Source: Minisyncoccota bacterium
GTDB taxonomy: Bacteria > Patescibacteriota > JACMRA01
Assembly: GCA_014376695.1 (NCBI GenBank)
Contig: JACMRA010000008.1
Location: 24,685 to 88,684 of the forward strand
Direction: 5' to 3'
DNA length: 64,000 nt
Made by a program: the position numbers and the translations under genes. Under the pieces are notes generated by a model, which worked only from the letters and a program-made list of their open reading frames with translations, was not told the DNA's origin and searched no databases. Below are positions 16,766 through 26,222 of the stretch, in pieces. Every line of letters begins with the position of its first letter. Position 1 is the first letter of the stretch.

Positions 16766-17611
16766 CTAATTTGCGATAAGTTTATTGACAACTCGATGCC
16801 TTATGTCGTCATCCGAGGTTTTGTTCAAAACCCATAGATAGAGCTGTTTTTGTAAATCTACTTGGTCAAGTTTACCGTATATTTCGGCCAAATCTAACGC
16901 TATATCTAATTTATTATATCCACGAGCTTGATTAAACCTAGTCAAAGTAAATTTCTCGAGCTTAAATAATTCGTCTTTTGACATCTCAGGATTAGATTTA
17001 TCAATCAAACTTTCATTTTTCTTGTTTAGATCTCCCAGCAATTCTTCATCGTCCGATTCTTGCCCAATAATTAAGGTGCTATGAGTTTTAATTTTGGCGT
17101 CTTCTATTGACAGATTAGAGTCACGCTTGTCGTTGACTGTATTTCGCTTGTAGGTTGAATTCAAGCGAGTTGTATCTCTATTAATATCGGTTGTTGCAAT
17201 ACCTGGTGCTTCTTCATCTTGATCTGATACTTGAGGATTTTTGACCAATCCAGAAGCTGGGGGTTGGTTACTTGGATTAAGTCGGAGCTTACTATCTAAA
17301 TCATTTATCGGCCTCAAATTCCAAAAAAACTTAAAGATATTAATTGTAACATTGCCAATGTTATCAAGAATATAACTAAAAAACTGGGCCAGCTTTGAGG
17401 CGTGTCCGTTTTCTAAATATTTAGACGTAGATTGATTAAGCTTTTGCAGGCTGGATTGTATCTTTGATAGATTGCTTCCGATCATGGAATTCTTGTAGGT
17501 GGCAAAAATTGTGTGATCATTTTTGTTTTGACTAGCAGAATATTGTAACAAAAAAATCAATACCACAGTACAACCAATCAAAAGAACAAAACCAAAAATT
17601 AAAACCCACAT
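16766..17611 (-). CDS. Single-span membrane protein with helical repeat-like C-terminus
   Basis: 281 aa. One TM helix at the N-terminus (2-24) is followed by a charged, Asp/Asn/Ser-rich middle and a helical end (about 215-281: 'LDIALDLAEIYGKLDQVDLQKQLYLWVL') that resembles one or two TPR-type helices. It follows secE by 9 bp, so both are probably co-expressed where nusG would normally be. Function unknown. Confidence 0.6.
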   Translation of the reverse strand: MWVLIFGFVLLIGCTVVLIFLLQYSASQNKNDHTIFATYKNSMIGSNLSKIQSSLQKLNQSTSKYLENGHASKLAQFFSYILDNIGNVTINIFKFFWNLRPINDLDSKLRLNPSNQPPASGLVKNPQVSDQDEEAPGIATTDINRDTTRLNSTYKRNTVNDKRDSNLSIEDAKIKTHSTLIIGQESDDEELLGDLNKKNESLIDKSNPEMSKDELFKLEKFTLTRFNQARGYNKLDIALDLAEIYGKLDQVDLQKQLYLWVLNKTSDDDIRHRVVNKLIAN

Positions 17612-17620
17612 ATTTAACTA

Positions 17621-17962
17621 TTAATTATTAAAAGTTAGCTCGTTCCAGAGTTTTTCGTTACAACTACCAACTGTATTCTTCTTGGCAAAACAACTTACAT
17701 AATTGACACCTGACTTGCTAGTGTTATCAACAAAGCTAAGAAAAATAGAAACTATGGAAGTAAAGATGATAATCACAAATATCCAATTAAGTATATACTT
17801 GAAAGTTGGCCATTCAGCTTTGGAAAGCTCTTGTATGGTTGACTTGAAAAAATTAACTTTTTCGGTGGTGGCACTTTGGATTTTCGGTGTGCTTGAGTTG
17901 GTTTCGGAACTTCGAACTGTGTCTAAAACAGAACTAGAATTGCTTTTTATACTGATAGCCAT
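17621..17962 (-). CDS. secE: Preprotein translocase subunit SecE
   Basis: 113 aa. The SecE signature is clear: VNFFKSTIQELSKAEWPTFK (family: FxxExxxELkKVeWPt), then one TM helix (about 60-82). A Ser/Thr-rich N-terminal extension of about 35 aa and a 28-residue Cys-containing tail after the TM helix are unusual for the family. SecE clamps the SecY channel. The usual neighbour nusG is absent; a membrane protein gene follows. Confidence 0.85.
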   Translation of the reverse strand: MAISIKSNSSSVLDTVRSSETNSSTPKIQSATTEKVNFFKSTIQELSKAEWPTFKYILNWIFVIIIFTSIVSIFLSFVDNTSKSGVNYVSCFAKKNTVGSCNEKLWNELTFNN

Positions 17963-18207
17963 AAGATAAATTTTTATATTTTTGGTTTGTTTTTATGCTT
18001 AAATTGTTAAGATTTTGCGGTTGTTGTAACCCTGATTTGAATATTAGGAAATGTCAAATTGTAATAAGGCAGTGTTTGTATATTATACGGTTAATATTCT
18101 TGATACGCCAAATTACTTTTTTGATGATTGCTCCGAAAACAAAAGAAAAATATCGCAAGTTTGATATAGCTAATAGTAAAAAACCAGCAAAATAAGCCTT
18201 ATTTGGA

Positions 18208-18236
18208 TTGACAATTATTAGATAACTTGCTACTTT
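18208..18236 (+). promoter_or_regulatory. Promoter of the M23 peptidase gene
   Basis: TTGACA (18208-18213), 17 bp, TACTTT (18231-18236), giving a leader of about 55 nt before the ATG at 18299. The rest of the 337-bp gap between secE and this gene (17963-18298) is AT-rich. Its only longer ORF (17995-18195) has no convincing features. Confidence 0.6.
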
Positions 18237-18298
18237 AATAAAATTACCCTTATCGAATTTGGATTACCAAAATTAAATGATGAGAGAATAGTTTAGAT

Positions 18299-19606
18299 AT
18301 GCCTCAAATGAGCCTATTCAAAAAATTCATACATATCACAATGGCGATTATTTTGACATGTTCAACTATTAATCTGTCCTTATCACCTCTGCAGTCTATT
18401 ACTGTAACGGCGCAAAGTCCGCTAAGTACCTTCGAACAGCGAAAAACTGATATCAAAGCCAAGCAAGCCGAAATCGATCAACAACTCAAAGATGTAAACG
18501 TTGACTTTGAAAGCACTACAAATCGAAAATCTACATTGGCCGCAGAAAGAAAAGCCAGAGAAGAAGAAGTCAACAAAATTAAAACTTCGATCGAAATTAT
18601 TGATGTACTAAGCAAAAAAATTCAAGGACAAATTGAAGAGTACAAAAAAGAACTACAGGGGTTAGAAAATACTCAAGCTGAGATATATAATGAATTATGG
18701 ATTGATTCGCGTATTCCATTTTTGGCTAAATTACTTAATCGAAATATTATCGAATCATTTGAAGCTGGTAAAAAACTCAAAAACCTTGAGGACGAAGCCA
18801 GTAAAATCACAGAAGAAATTCGATCGAAAAATCAACAGCTTGAAGAACAGTTAGCCGAGCAAATAAAACTTAAATCCCAGTGGCAGGCGGCCCAGGCAAT
18901 AGTTGATACAAAAGTGTTCGGACTTAACAATCTTATTGAACAGGTGCAAAATGACGAATCCAAATACGCTCAACTAATGAAGGCTTTAACCGACCAAAAA
19001 AAAGCTAGAGATATTGAATTAGAAAAAGCAGGGATAGATTACAAAAAACTAGAAGAAGAAATTACCACAAAAAATCAGGAAGCCCAAAAAGCTGGACTTT
19101 ATCAACCAAATAATTTAGTTCCCAACAATAACAAACCCGGATATATTGGGTGTTGGAACGAAGCTAATAATCTGAACGTGCCAAGAGGATTTTTTGGGCC
19201 AATAGTATCTAAAGGAACTTATAATCAACCGTTCCATTGCGGCCACGACGGGCTAGATATAGGTGGCAATTGGGGGGAACCGTTATTCGCTTTGGCAGAT
19301 GGTATCGTTGTGCAAACTGGATATGATTACGCAGCGGGAAACCACATTGTAATTGAAATGACACTACCTTCGGGTCAAAAAGTATACTCGCATTACCTAC
19401 ATATGCTTACTCCAAGCTTAGTTAGATCTGGTGACTTTGTGAGAAAAGGTCAGCCAGTTGGTAAGCTTGGATCGACCGGCAATAGCTCAGGTAGGCATGT
19501 CCACTTAATGCTCATTGATACAAGCAGTGGTAACTATTTTTGTAGCTACGGTGGCAATGCTAAGTGTTACAACCCAGCTCGCTTTATTGACAACGTAATC
19601 GGCTAA
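18299..19606 (+). CDS. Secreted coiled-coil M23 peptidoglycan endopeptidase
   Basis: 435 aa. Signal peptide (about 10-38, cleavage near VTAQS). Two long coiled-coil stretches (42-125 and 155-265) follow, as in EnvC, PcsB and CwlO-like proteins. The LytM/M23 domain (about 300-432) has zinc ligands His316 and Asp320 (HDGLD) and HVH (400-402). Such enzymes cut cross-bridges during cell separation and are often regulated through the coiled coil by FtsEX, which is not seen here. It has its own promoter at 18208-18236. Confidence 0.87.
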   Translation: MPQMSLFKKFIHITMAIILTCSTINLSLSPLQSITVTAQSPLSTFEQRKTDIKAKQAEIDQQLKDVNVDFESTTNRKSTLAAERKAREEEVNKIKTSIEIIDVLSKKIQGQIEEYKKELQGLENTQAEIYNELWIDSRIPFLAKLLNRNIIESFEAGKKLKNLEDEASKITEEIRSKNQQLEEQLAEQIKLKSQWQAAQAIVDTKVFGLNNLIEQVQNDESKYAQLMKALTDQKKARDIELEKAGIDYKKLEEEITTKNQEAQKAGLYQPNNLVPNNNKPGYIGCWNEANNLNVPRGFFGPIVSKGTYNQPFHCGHDGLDIGGNWGEPLFALADGIVVQTGYDYAAGNHIVIEMTLPSGQKVYSHYLHMLTPSLVRSGDFVRKGQPVGKLGSTGNSSGRHVHLMLIDTSSGNYFCSYGGNAKCYNPARFIDNVIG

Positions 19607-19715
19607 ATTGTTAAATGCGAACTTGCTACTTAATATATACTAAGTACTTTTCAAGTATTAACACTATTTCTGTTGATTAAGACAAAGTAAAATTGAGCTA
19701 TCAACGTAAATCACT

Positions 19716-19744
19716 TTGACTTTTTGGAAAATTTGTGCTATATT
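19716..19744 (+). promoter_or_regulatory. Promoter with extended -10 for the gene at 19781
   Basis: TTGACT (19716-19721), 17 bp, TATATT (19739-19744) with TG one base upstream. It sets the start of the next gene, because the in-frame ATG at 19724 lies inside the promoter. Confidence 0.7.
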
Positions 19745-19780
19745 AAAAACATAGTTCGAATTATTAATTATCAGTCATTT

Positions 19781-20320
19781 ATGTCCTATAGAATCTCCAC
19801 CCTACAAAAAACACTTTTGATACTTGGAATTTGCTGTTTCACAGTTATCGGAATAACTTCCACCTCTGGTCTAGTTGCTCGAGCCGAAGAACCAACAACG
19901 CCAAATACTCCTAGTATGGGAATTCCGACAGCCACAGGGGCAGCTCAAACAACTAACACCGCCGCACCTGCAGTTCCAGTACCCAAAACCGAAATAATTC
20001 AAGGTGGAGCAATTATAATAGCTAGACCAGGAGTTACTACAAAAGAGTTTAAGCCTGAGTCCGACACCGTTAAGGCTACCGCGACTGGAGCTACTAATGA
20101 GCTAAAGGCTAGTGACCTCACAATTCAAAAAACCGTCGAAACAAAAGTCAAAACAGCTGCCGAAGCAGTTCGAACTGGAGCTGTACCCGCATTCCTGCTT
20201 ATCGCCGCACCAGTGGCAGTAATGCTTTGGTACCAGTATCGATTTATCCGAAGTAGAAAAACCAGTCTTGCGACAACTGAAGAAAAAATCACAACCTCAA
20301 TAGAATTTGACAAAAAATAA
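19781..20320 (+). CDS. Exported Ala/Thr/Pro-rich protein with C-terminal membrane anchor
   Basis: 179 aa from the ATG at 19781 (MSYRISTLQKT). An N-terminal hydrophobic segment (about 10-32) ends with AxA-like LVARAEE, probably a signal peptide. A Thr/Pro/Ala-rich stretch and a second TM helix near 140-160 (AFLLIAAPVAVMLWYQYRF) follow, then a basic cytoplasmic tail. It looks like a surface-exposed anchored protein. No family recognised. It ends in a strong terminator (20354-20381). Confidence 0.65.
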   Translation: MSYRISTLQKTLLILGICCFTVIGITSTSGLVARAEEPTTPNTPSMGIPTATGAAQTTNTAAPAVPVPKTEIIQGGAIIIARPGVTTKEFKPESDTVKATATGATNELKASDLTIQKTVETKVKTAAEAVRTGAVPAFLLIAAPVAVMLWYQYRFIRSRKTSLATTEEKITTSIEFDKK

Positions 20321-20353
20321 TAATTTAATCATTTTTGAGGTATCAATACAATT

Positions 20354-20381
20354 GCTAGAGTACCGTCTCTAGCTTTTTTTT
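20354..20381 (+). terminator. Rho-independent terminator
   Basis: GCTAGAG-TACCGT-CTCTAGC, a perfect 7-bp stem, is followed by eight T. It ends the transcript of the gene at 19781, just before nusA. Confidence 0.88.
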
Positions 20382-20398
20382 CTAAAAAAATATAATAT

Positions 20399-21526
20399 AT
20401 GTCCATTAATCTTAGCGAACTAAAAGAAGTTATTGAATACATCTGCATAGAAAAAAATCTTGACATCAATGAGGTCAAAAAATCTATCGAAATTGCCATT
20501 GCCGGTGCATACAGAAAGGAATTCGGTCAAAAAGATGCATCTTACGCTGTAGACTTTGATCTTAATACAGGTCTTTACACAGTTTTTAAAACAATGACCG
20601 TGGTCGAGGAAGTTCTTAATCCGGCCCAGCAGTTATCCGTTCTGGAGGCAAGACTAACCAAGCCAGATGCAATGCTTGATGACGTTCTCAAAACCTCGCT
20701 GGAGCTAGATCAGCAAGTCAATTTTGGCCGTATCTCATCTCAGATTGCCAAACAAGTACTAACTAACAGTGTCCAAAATGCACGGCACGGCAAGATCCTA
20801 CAGCAATTTGTAGATAAAGTCGGAGAAATTGTGTCAGTCGAAGTTGATTATTTCCACAAGGGTGGCTACTACGTTAAATTGGGTCAGACCCACGGTTTCT
20901 TGAGTCGCGAAAATTTAATGCCGATCGATAAGTTCAAATCCGGTATTCATATCAAAGCCTTAATTGTTAATATCACAGAAGACAATCAGGGTAATGCCAA
21001 AATTGTGCTTTCAAGAACTCACAACGACTTTATTAGCGCACTTATTCGCTCCGAAATTCCAGAAGTAGCTAGCGGGCTAGTCAATATCGAAAAGATTGCT
21101 CGAGAACCAGGATTTAGATCTAAAGTTCTCGTCTCGGCGGCTGACGATGCAGATATTGATCCCGTTGGAAGTATTCTTGGGCGAAAAAACATGCGAATCA
21201 TTAATATTTTGAGAGAGGTCAACACCAATATGCAAGAGAAAATTGACATTATTGAGTGGCAACCTGAAGACGTAGATCTAATGATTATGGACTGCCTCGA
21301 ACCAGCTCAAATTGAACGCGTTGATTATAATGAAGCAACCAAACACGCCGATGTTTATTGCTACAAAGATGAGGCTGCCCTTGCGGTTGGCCGAAGAGGA
21401 CTTAACATTAAACTGGCTCAAGAACTATTGGACATAGAACTTAATCTTGTCACTATTGACGGTGAGAACCCTGAAACCAGCCTCAGCCAAGAGTCTAAAT
21501 CCGATTCTAGTATTATCTTGGAATAG
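20399..21526 (+). CDS. nusA: Transcription termination/antitermination protein NusA
   Basis: 375 aa. The N-terminal RNAP-binding domain runs about 1-125, with EVKKSIEIAIAGAYRKEF. An S1 domain (about 138-205) holds GYYVKLGQTHGFLSREN. Two KH domains (about 230-350) hold 'DPVGSILGRKNMRI' and 'AALAVGRRGLNIKLAQELL'. There are no C-terminal acidic repeats, as in many short NusA. It modulates pausing and acts with NusB and S10 in rRNA antitermination. The usual partners rimP and infB are not adjacent. Confidence 0.93.
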   Translation: MSINLSELKEVIEYICIEKNLDINEVKKSIEIAIAGAYRKEFGQKDASYAVDFDLNTGLYTVFKTMTVVEEVLNPAQQLSVLEARLTKPDAMLDDVLKTSLELDQQVNFGRISSQIAKQVLTNSVQNARHGKILQQFVDKVGEIVSVEVDYFHKGGYYVKLGQTHGFLSRENLMPIDKFKSGIHIKALIVNITEDNQGNAKIVLSRTHNDFISALIRSEIPEVASGLVNIEKIAREPGFRSKVLVSAADDADIDPVGSILGRKNMRIINILREVNTNMQEKIDIIEWQPEDVDLMIMDCLEPAQIERVDYNEATKHADVYCYKDEAALAVGRRGLNIKLAQELLDIELNLVTIDGENPETSLSQESKSDSSIILE

Positions 21527-21583
21527 CGACTCGGGTCAAAATCTTATTTTATCATTAATAGCTGTGTTTAGCAATTCCTCTGT

Positions 21584-23080
21584 ATGTTTTCCAAGTCTGC
21601 CAAGGTTCCAAAATCACCGAAAATCAAACCTAAAACTACTTTTTGGGTTAAAGTCTCGAAGTTTTTATCTACTATATTTTTGATAGTAAGTATAATCTTT
21701 GTCTCCGGGGTAGGTATGGTGGCTTGGGAGGTAAATGCCCAGTCTCAAAAACTTAAAGGAGGGATAGATCTCAACCCACTAGCTTTTATAAGCGCCGGAT
21801 TAACCAATGCCGTTACCGGTAGTCGCACGCCAATCAAAGGAGAGTCTGAAGGCAGGACAAATTTTTTGGTAGCCGGCCTTGACCCTCTAAACGGGAACTC
21901 AGACACTATGATTATAATAAGTTATTTTCATAAAGAAAAAAAAGTAGCGGCGGTGAATATTCCAAGAGATCTTTATATGACGGAGAGTGCCACTGGAATA
22001 AATAAGCTCAACGCAATATACACGATATATAGAAATGATAAACAGCTCGATCCAAAAAGCTCGGCCGAAAAACTAGTGAAATTTATTGAAGACGAGTTTA
22101 AAGTCCCTCTGCATTACTGGGCAACTATCAATATAAATGGACTTAGGCAGATGATTGATCAATTAGGCGGCGTTGATGTAAAAATTGATAATGATTTTAT
22201 TGATTACACGTTCCCAACGGACGGATATACGGGGTTCATTAAGCCAGCACCCAGTTTTAAAACTGGCGTCGAAAAAATGGATGGTACGAGGGCCTCAATC
22301 TACGCGCGAAGTCGGCACGCAGACGGAGTTGAAGGCGGTGATTTTGCTCGATCCAGGCGATCTAATTTGGTAATTGCCGCCATTCTCACCAAAATAAAAA
22401 CTAATGATATCTGGAGTAATATTGGTAATATATCTGGATACCTCAAGGTTTTGGGGGACAATGTACAAACTAATATGACCCCAGAAGAGATGATAAGTAG
22501 CGGTCAAATCCTAAAAGACATTAATCCCCAAAATGATTATTACAAAGGGGTTTGGCAATACGGCAATGGATTTTTGTGTAGCTTTAATAATGGGACATCT
22601 TACGTTGCATACGGAACAGAAGGGGATTGCGGACGATTCCTTGCTGGTAGTAAAAACCCCAGTAAATACCGCACAATGGCTCAAGAGTACGTTGTCAACA
22701 TGCTAACAGAGGCTAAGTTTGATGAAATACAATATCAGACCATAAATCTTATTGGGAATAACTCCCCGACAATTGTAGCCTTGTCAAAGGAACTCACGAA
22801 TAATAGGATGACCTTCAACGTTAATAATAATTTTCGTTTTGCTGGCACCACAAATACCAAAGCGAGTGCCTCAAATAATCAATCTAAAAGTTCGGCCACC
22901 TCAGTTCAAAACAAAGTTTCTGTGTATATTCCTGATAAAAAGGTTAAACAGATTTTTAGCGAGTTAAATCCTAAACCATTCCAAACCGAGTATGAATTTG
23001 TCGAAAGCCTACCTCAAGAAATTGCGAACAATAAAACCATTAATTCGGCTAAGGATATTATAATCTACGATGCTCGCTAA
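21584..23080 (+). CDS. LytR-CpsA-Psr (LCP) family cell-wall glycopolymer ligase
   Basis: 498 aa. One N-terminal TM helix (about 24-48). The LCP domain (about 88-260) contains FLVAGLDPLNGNSDTMIIIS, 'VNIPRDLYM' and 'ASIYARSRHADGVEGGDFARSRR' with the conserved Arg and Asp residues that bind the polyprenyl pyrophosphate. The C-terminal region (about 440-498, 'VSVYIPDKKVKQIFSELN...') resembles a LytR C-terminal domain. The family attaches secondary polymers to peptidoglycan. Its last 11 bp overlap the MFS gene. Confidence 0.88.
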   Translation: MFSKSAKVPKSPKIKPKTTFWVKVSKFLSTIFLIVSIIFVSGVGMVAWEVNAQSQKLKGGIDLNPLAFISAGLTNAVTGSRTPIKGESEGRTNFLVAGLDPLNGNSDTMIIISYFHKEKKVAAVNIPRDLYMTESATGINKLNAIYTIYRNDKQLDPKSSAEKLVKFIEDEFKVPLHYWATININGLRQMIDQLGGVDVKIDNDFIDYTFPTDGYTGFIKPAPSFKTGVEKMDGTRASIYARSRHADGVEGGDFARSRRSNLVIAAILTKIKTNDIWSNIGNISGYLKVLGDNVQTNMTPEEMISSGQILKDINPQNDYYKGVWQYGNGFLCSFNNGTSYVAYGTEGDCGRFLAGSKNPSKYRTMAQEYVVNMLTEAKFDEIQYQTINLIGNNSPTIVALSKELTNNRMTFNVNNNFRFAGTTNTKASASNNQSKSSATSVQNKVSVYIPDKKVKQIFSELNPKPFQTEYEFVESLPQEIANNKTINSAKDIIIYDAR

Positions 23081-24338
23081 CCTGCCTCGTTTCAAAGATC
23101 GCTATTTGAATATAGGGATACTACTCTCCCTCGTCTTTGTGGATATGCTGGGGGCCAACATGGTTATCGCCATTTTACCCCAGTTTTTTACGTCGTATTT
23201 CGGGGCCAATACGGGGGGTCAGAACCTAATATACGGACTATTAATTGCCTGCTATCCAATTGGTCAATTATTCGGTGCCCCAATATTTGGTTATTTATCA
23301 GATAATCTTGGACGGAAAAAAATCCTCAAACTATCTCTAACTGGAACCACGTTTTCTTATTGTATATCATTTTTGGCTATTTGCATTAATAACTTGCCAC
23401 TACTTTTTTTGGCGCGACTTCTTGACGGTTTTACGGGTGGTAATATTTTTATCGCTCAAAGTGCCATGCTTGATTCTAGTCAACCCAAATCGAGGTCTAA
23501 GAACCTAAGTCTCATAAGCCTAATGATCGGCCTCGGTGCAATTATTGGCCCTATATTTGGAGGTATTTTAACCGAGTTGAAAACGCCGCTTAACCAATGG
23601 GTGCCACTTTTGAGTTTGGCTATGCCATTTTTTGGGGCTTTTATATTGGGGAGTTTTAATATATTTATTCTGAGCAAGTTTTTCTCAGAGACTAAATCTA
23701 ACCCGACACAAGTTATTGACCTCAGAAAAATAAATCCATTTTATGGCTTCTCACAAATTTTTAAGGCCTTTCGAGTCACTTCGTTAAGGTGGCTGTTTGT
23801 GCTGAGTTTTTTGCTTTCACTGGGTTTTAGTATTTTTAGTAACTTTTTTCCTAAGCTTTTGACCGATAAATTTGCTCTTACACCTCTTTTACTTGGGTCG
23901 ATAATTTCCTACTTTGGAGTTTGGGTATTTGGGGCTGTGATTGTTTGCCTACCTCTGTTCAATCGATATTTTAAACACTATCAATCTCTTTATATCACCC
24001 TTTTTTTCACGGCAATCTCTGGGATGGCTTTGAGTTTTGTGACTCAGATTTGGGGCTATTTTTTGATCCTGCCAATGGTGGCTATTGGTATCGCCTTGTC
24101 AACTCCGTTACTCACAACGATTATTTCAAATCTGTCCCCAAAGGATCAACAAAGTAAAATTCTTGGAATAAATACATCAATACAAGCACTGGCTGCAACG
24201 GCCCCTATTCTCGCAGGTCTAATAGCCGTCTACTCGCTAGAATTGACTATTTTCATTGGGTTTGTTGTCTATGGGCTGGCTGGATTGATAATATATTTTA
24301 AGCCGTCCGAGTTTGACGATAGTCAATGTAACACCTAG
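23070..24338 (+). CDS. Major facilitator superfamily transporter
   Basis: 422 aa with about 12 TM helices. MFS motif A is visible after helix 2 as FGYLSDNLGRKKILK (family: GxLaDrxGrkxxl). 'RLLDGFTGGNIFIAQSAMLD' near helix 4 resembles TetA-type drug exporters. It starts inside the 3' end of the LCP gene, implying coupled translation, and its 3' end overlaps the convergent murJ by 41 bp. The substrate cannot be read from sequence. Confidence 0.85.
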   Translation: MLANLPRFKDRYLNIGILLSLVFVDMLGANMVIAILPQFFTSYFGANTGGQNLIYGLLIACYPIGQLFGAPIFGYLSDNLGRKKILKLSLTGTTFSYCISFLAICINNLPLLFLARLLDGFTGGNIFIAQSAMLDSSQPKSRSKNLSLISLMIGLGAIIGPIFGGILTELKTPLNQWVPLLSLAMPFFGAFILGSFNIFILSKFFSETKSNPTQVIDLRKINPFYGFSQIFKAFRVTSLRWLFVLSFLLSLGFSIFSNFFPKLLTDKFALTPLLLGSIISYFGVWVFGAVIVCLPLFNRYFKHYQSLYITLFFTAISGMALSFVTQIWGYFLILPMVAIGIALSTPLLTTIISNLSPKDQQSKILGINTSIQALAATAPILAGLIAVYSLELTIFIGFVVYGLAGLIIYFKPSEFDDSQCNT

Positions 24339-25698
24339 CCCCCAAAAATAGAGTCAATAGAATGTTGTTTATTACAAAGCTGAACATGACTACCTGTGCG
24401 GTGAATCCTCCTATAAACTGTAGCAAAACTAAACACAAGATGGCCGACACTACATTGGCTATAACCGACGAAATAATTGGGTACCAATTTGCTTCTAGTG
24501 CAATAAAATAACGATTAAGTATCTCACACATTGACTGAAAAATAATTGCCGCCGAGCCAAGAACGGTTAGTTGGATGATTAGATTAAATATGTCTGGGTG
24601 GTTAAGTAAGCTACTGGGCTTTGCAAAGGAGAGGGTACGAATTATCAGGAGCAAAACTGGATTGAACAAAGCTGTAATCACAGTTGCAATACCTCCAAAC
24701 ACCAGCGTTAGCATCAAATATTTGTATAAATGCTTCCAAAAAGCATCGCTTCTGCCATGGTTGATAAGGATTTTGGCTATGTCAGGTAGGAAGACTGCAC
24801 CAACGGCCACCATCAACCCATAAAATACCCCTTGTATATTCATAGCCATTCTAAGCGCCGAAAGTTCACCAGTATTTTTGGATAATATGGTAATTAACGT
24901 CTCCGCGAGTCGAGCCGCAGGAAAAATTAATATTCTCGGTAAAAATAAGTACAAAGCTTGGATTAAATAGCCGCCAATCCCATCAAACCACCCAATATCA
25001 AATCTAAAACCAATCCGCCAAGCATCCCACCCAAAGGCAATCATAGCAATTGTAAAACCCGTCAAAAGCCCATAGGCAGCCCCAGTAATCCCAAACAAAC
25101 CATAAAGAAGTGACAACCCAATAATCGACCCAATATTCGATAAAACTCCATCTAATGCAAAAACTTTGAACGACTTATTAGCATTTAGAAATACTCCAAA
25201 GATTGTCTTGACGGCAAAAAGGATCGGGGCAACCAAAAATATTTGATTAAGTAGTACATAATTGTGTTCTAAGCCATAACTCTTGACCCGGGTGTAAAGA
25301 TCCAAATTAATAAGTTTGAGCAAGTCAGCCGAGAAAATAATACCAATTAAGCAAAGCACGCCAATGAATCCGCTAAAAAATATCATCGACCAAGTTAAGA
25401 ATTGGTTGGTTTTGGTATTTTTCTGGGCGTCTAACTTGATTATTTGCGGGAGTAAAGCAACTCCAACGGAGCCCAATATGAAGAGTGTTACGATATTTTC
25501 GTTTAGGACGCTGGCGGCATTGAATATTTCGGCCTCGATTGGACTGAGTCTACCAACCAAAATCTCCCGGACAAGCCCAAGACCTCTACTGGCAAAAGCC
25601 CAAAAAACCAAAATCAATATTGACGTAAGGTTAGCAGATTGTCTAAATTTGGCTATGGTACTAGTTACTAAAGAGCTGATCTTTTGTCTTGAATTCAT
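24298..25698 (-). CDS. murJ: MurJ-like lipid II flippase (MviN family)
   Basis: 466 aa with about 12-13 TM helices. The opening 'ILVFWAFASRGLGLVREILVGRLSPIEAE' corresponds to the MurJ N-terminal motif (SRxlGlvRdxlxa...). 'LLPQIIKL' and 'VFLPDIAKIL' are the two 'P' helix starts typical of the family. It moves lipid II across the membrane for peptidoglycan synthesis. It is last in the row TSP3 protein, pilin-like protein, murJ with a 40-bp gap. Confidence 0.82.
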   Translation of the reverse strand: MNSRQKISSLVTSTIAKFRQSANLTSILILVFWAFASRGLGLVREILVGRLSPIEAEIFNAASVLNENIVTLFILGSVGVALLPQIIKLDAQKNTKTNQFLTWSMIFFSGFIGVLCLIGIIFSADLLKLINLDLYTRVKSYGLEHNYVLLNQIFLVAPILFAVKTIFGVFLNANKSFKVFALDGVLSNIGSIIGLSLLYGLFGITGAAYGLLTGFTIAMIAFGWDAWRIGFRFDIGWFDGIGGYLIQALYLFLPRILIFPAARLAETLITILSKNTGELSALRMAMNIQGVFYGLMVAVGAVFLPDIAKILINHGRSDAFWKHLYKYLMLTLVFGGIATVITALFNPVLLLIIRTLSFAKPSSLLNHPDIFNLIIQLTVLGSAAIIFQSMCEILNRYFIALEANWYPIISSVIANVVSAILCLVLLQFIGGFTAQVVMFSFVINNILLTLFLGARCYIDYRQTRTA

Positions 25699-25738
25699 AT
25701 TCTTTTTTATTCGTGGTTTCTTTTTAATTCGTTAGTGA

Positions 25739-26218
25739 TTATTTTGACCAAGCGCCCAAGACAGAGAGAACAATAGCAATTAAGCCGTAGGCCAGAACAC
25801 TAAACACAAGTCCCGTGACTGCGTAGCGAATTGACTTGAGTCCCTCTTCGTATTTTTTGGAGTCCCCTTCCGATGTTAGCATCTTAAAGGCCCCTATTAA
25901 CACAAATATAATTGCAATAGATCCAGCTACATAAGTCATCAAAACTGCAATGTCAACGGCAATGTTACTTGCAATCTCTCCAGCGGTACCGGATTGATAT
26001 CGGGTGTTGTTTTTGAATGAGCCTAAGCAACCGAATATATCGCAGGGGTTCTCTGGTTTTGGGATAGAAGAAGGATTAGGTGCACCGGGATTTTGAATTA
26101 TAGGTGAAATCCCGCTCCCAGCATTGGTCGCAGCTTTGTCTGCAATTGGGGCTATAGTTTCTGTAGGGACGTAAACGTTTTTAGGGGCTGAGCTTAAAGT
26201 CGTGTATTGATATGCCAT
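25739..26218 (-). CDS. VirB2/TrbC-like pilin-like protein
   Basis: 159 aa. A Pro/Asn-rich N-terminal half with paired Cys (NPCDIFGCLG) is followed by two TM helices (about 92-112 and 127-150) joined by a charged loop (TSEGDSKKYEEGLKS). The second half closely resembles the protein at 3345 ('AGSIAIIFVLIGAF.. / ..IRYAVTGLVFSVLAYGLIAIVLS'). It lacks an obvious signal peptide. It starts 4 bp after the TSP3 protein gene. I infer a surface filament or channel subunit. Confidence 0.6.
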   Translation of the reverse strand: MAYQYTTLSSAPKNVYVPTETIAPIADKAATNAGSGISPIIQNPGAPNPSSIPKPENPCDIFGCLGSFKNNTRYQSGTAGEIASNIAVDIAVLMTYVAGSIAIIFVLIGAFKMLTSEGDSKKYEEGLKSIRYAVTGLVFSVLAYGLIAIVLSVLGAWSK

Positions 26219-26222
26219 AATA

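Noticed and set aside
17995-18195. ORF of 66 codons between secE and the M23 gene
   Set aside because: Composition (many Cys, Ile, Arg) is unlike neighbouring proteins, no promoter fits it, and it lies in AT-rich intergenic DNA.
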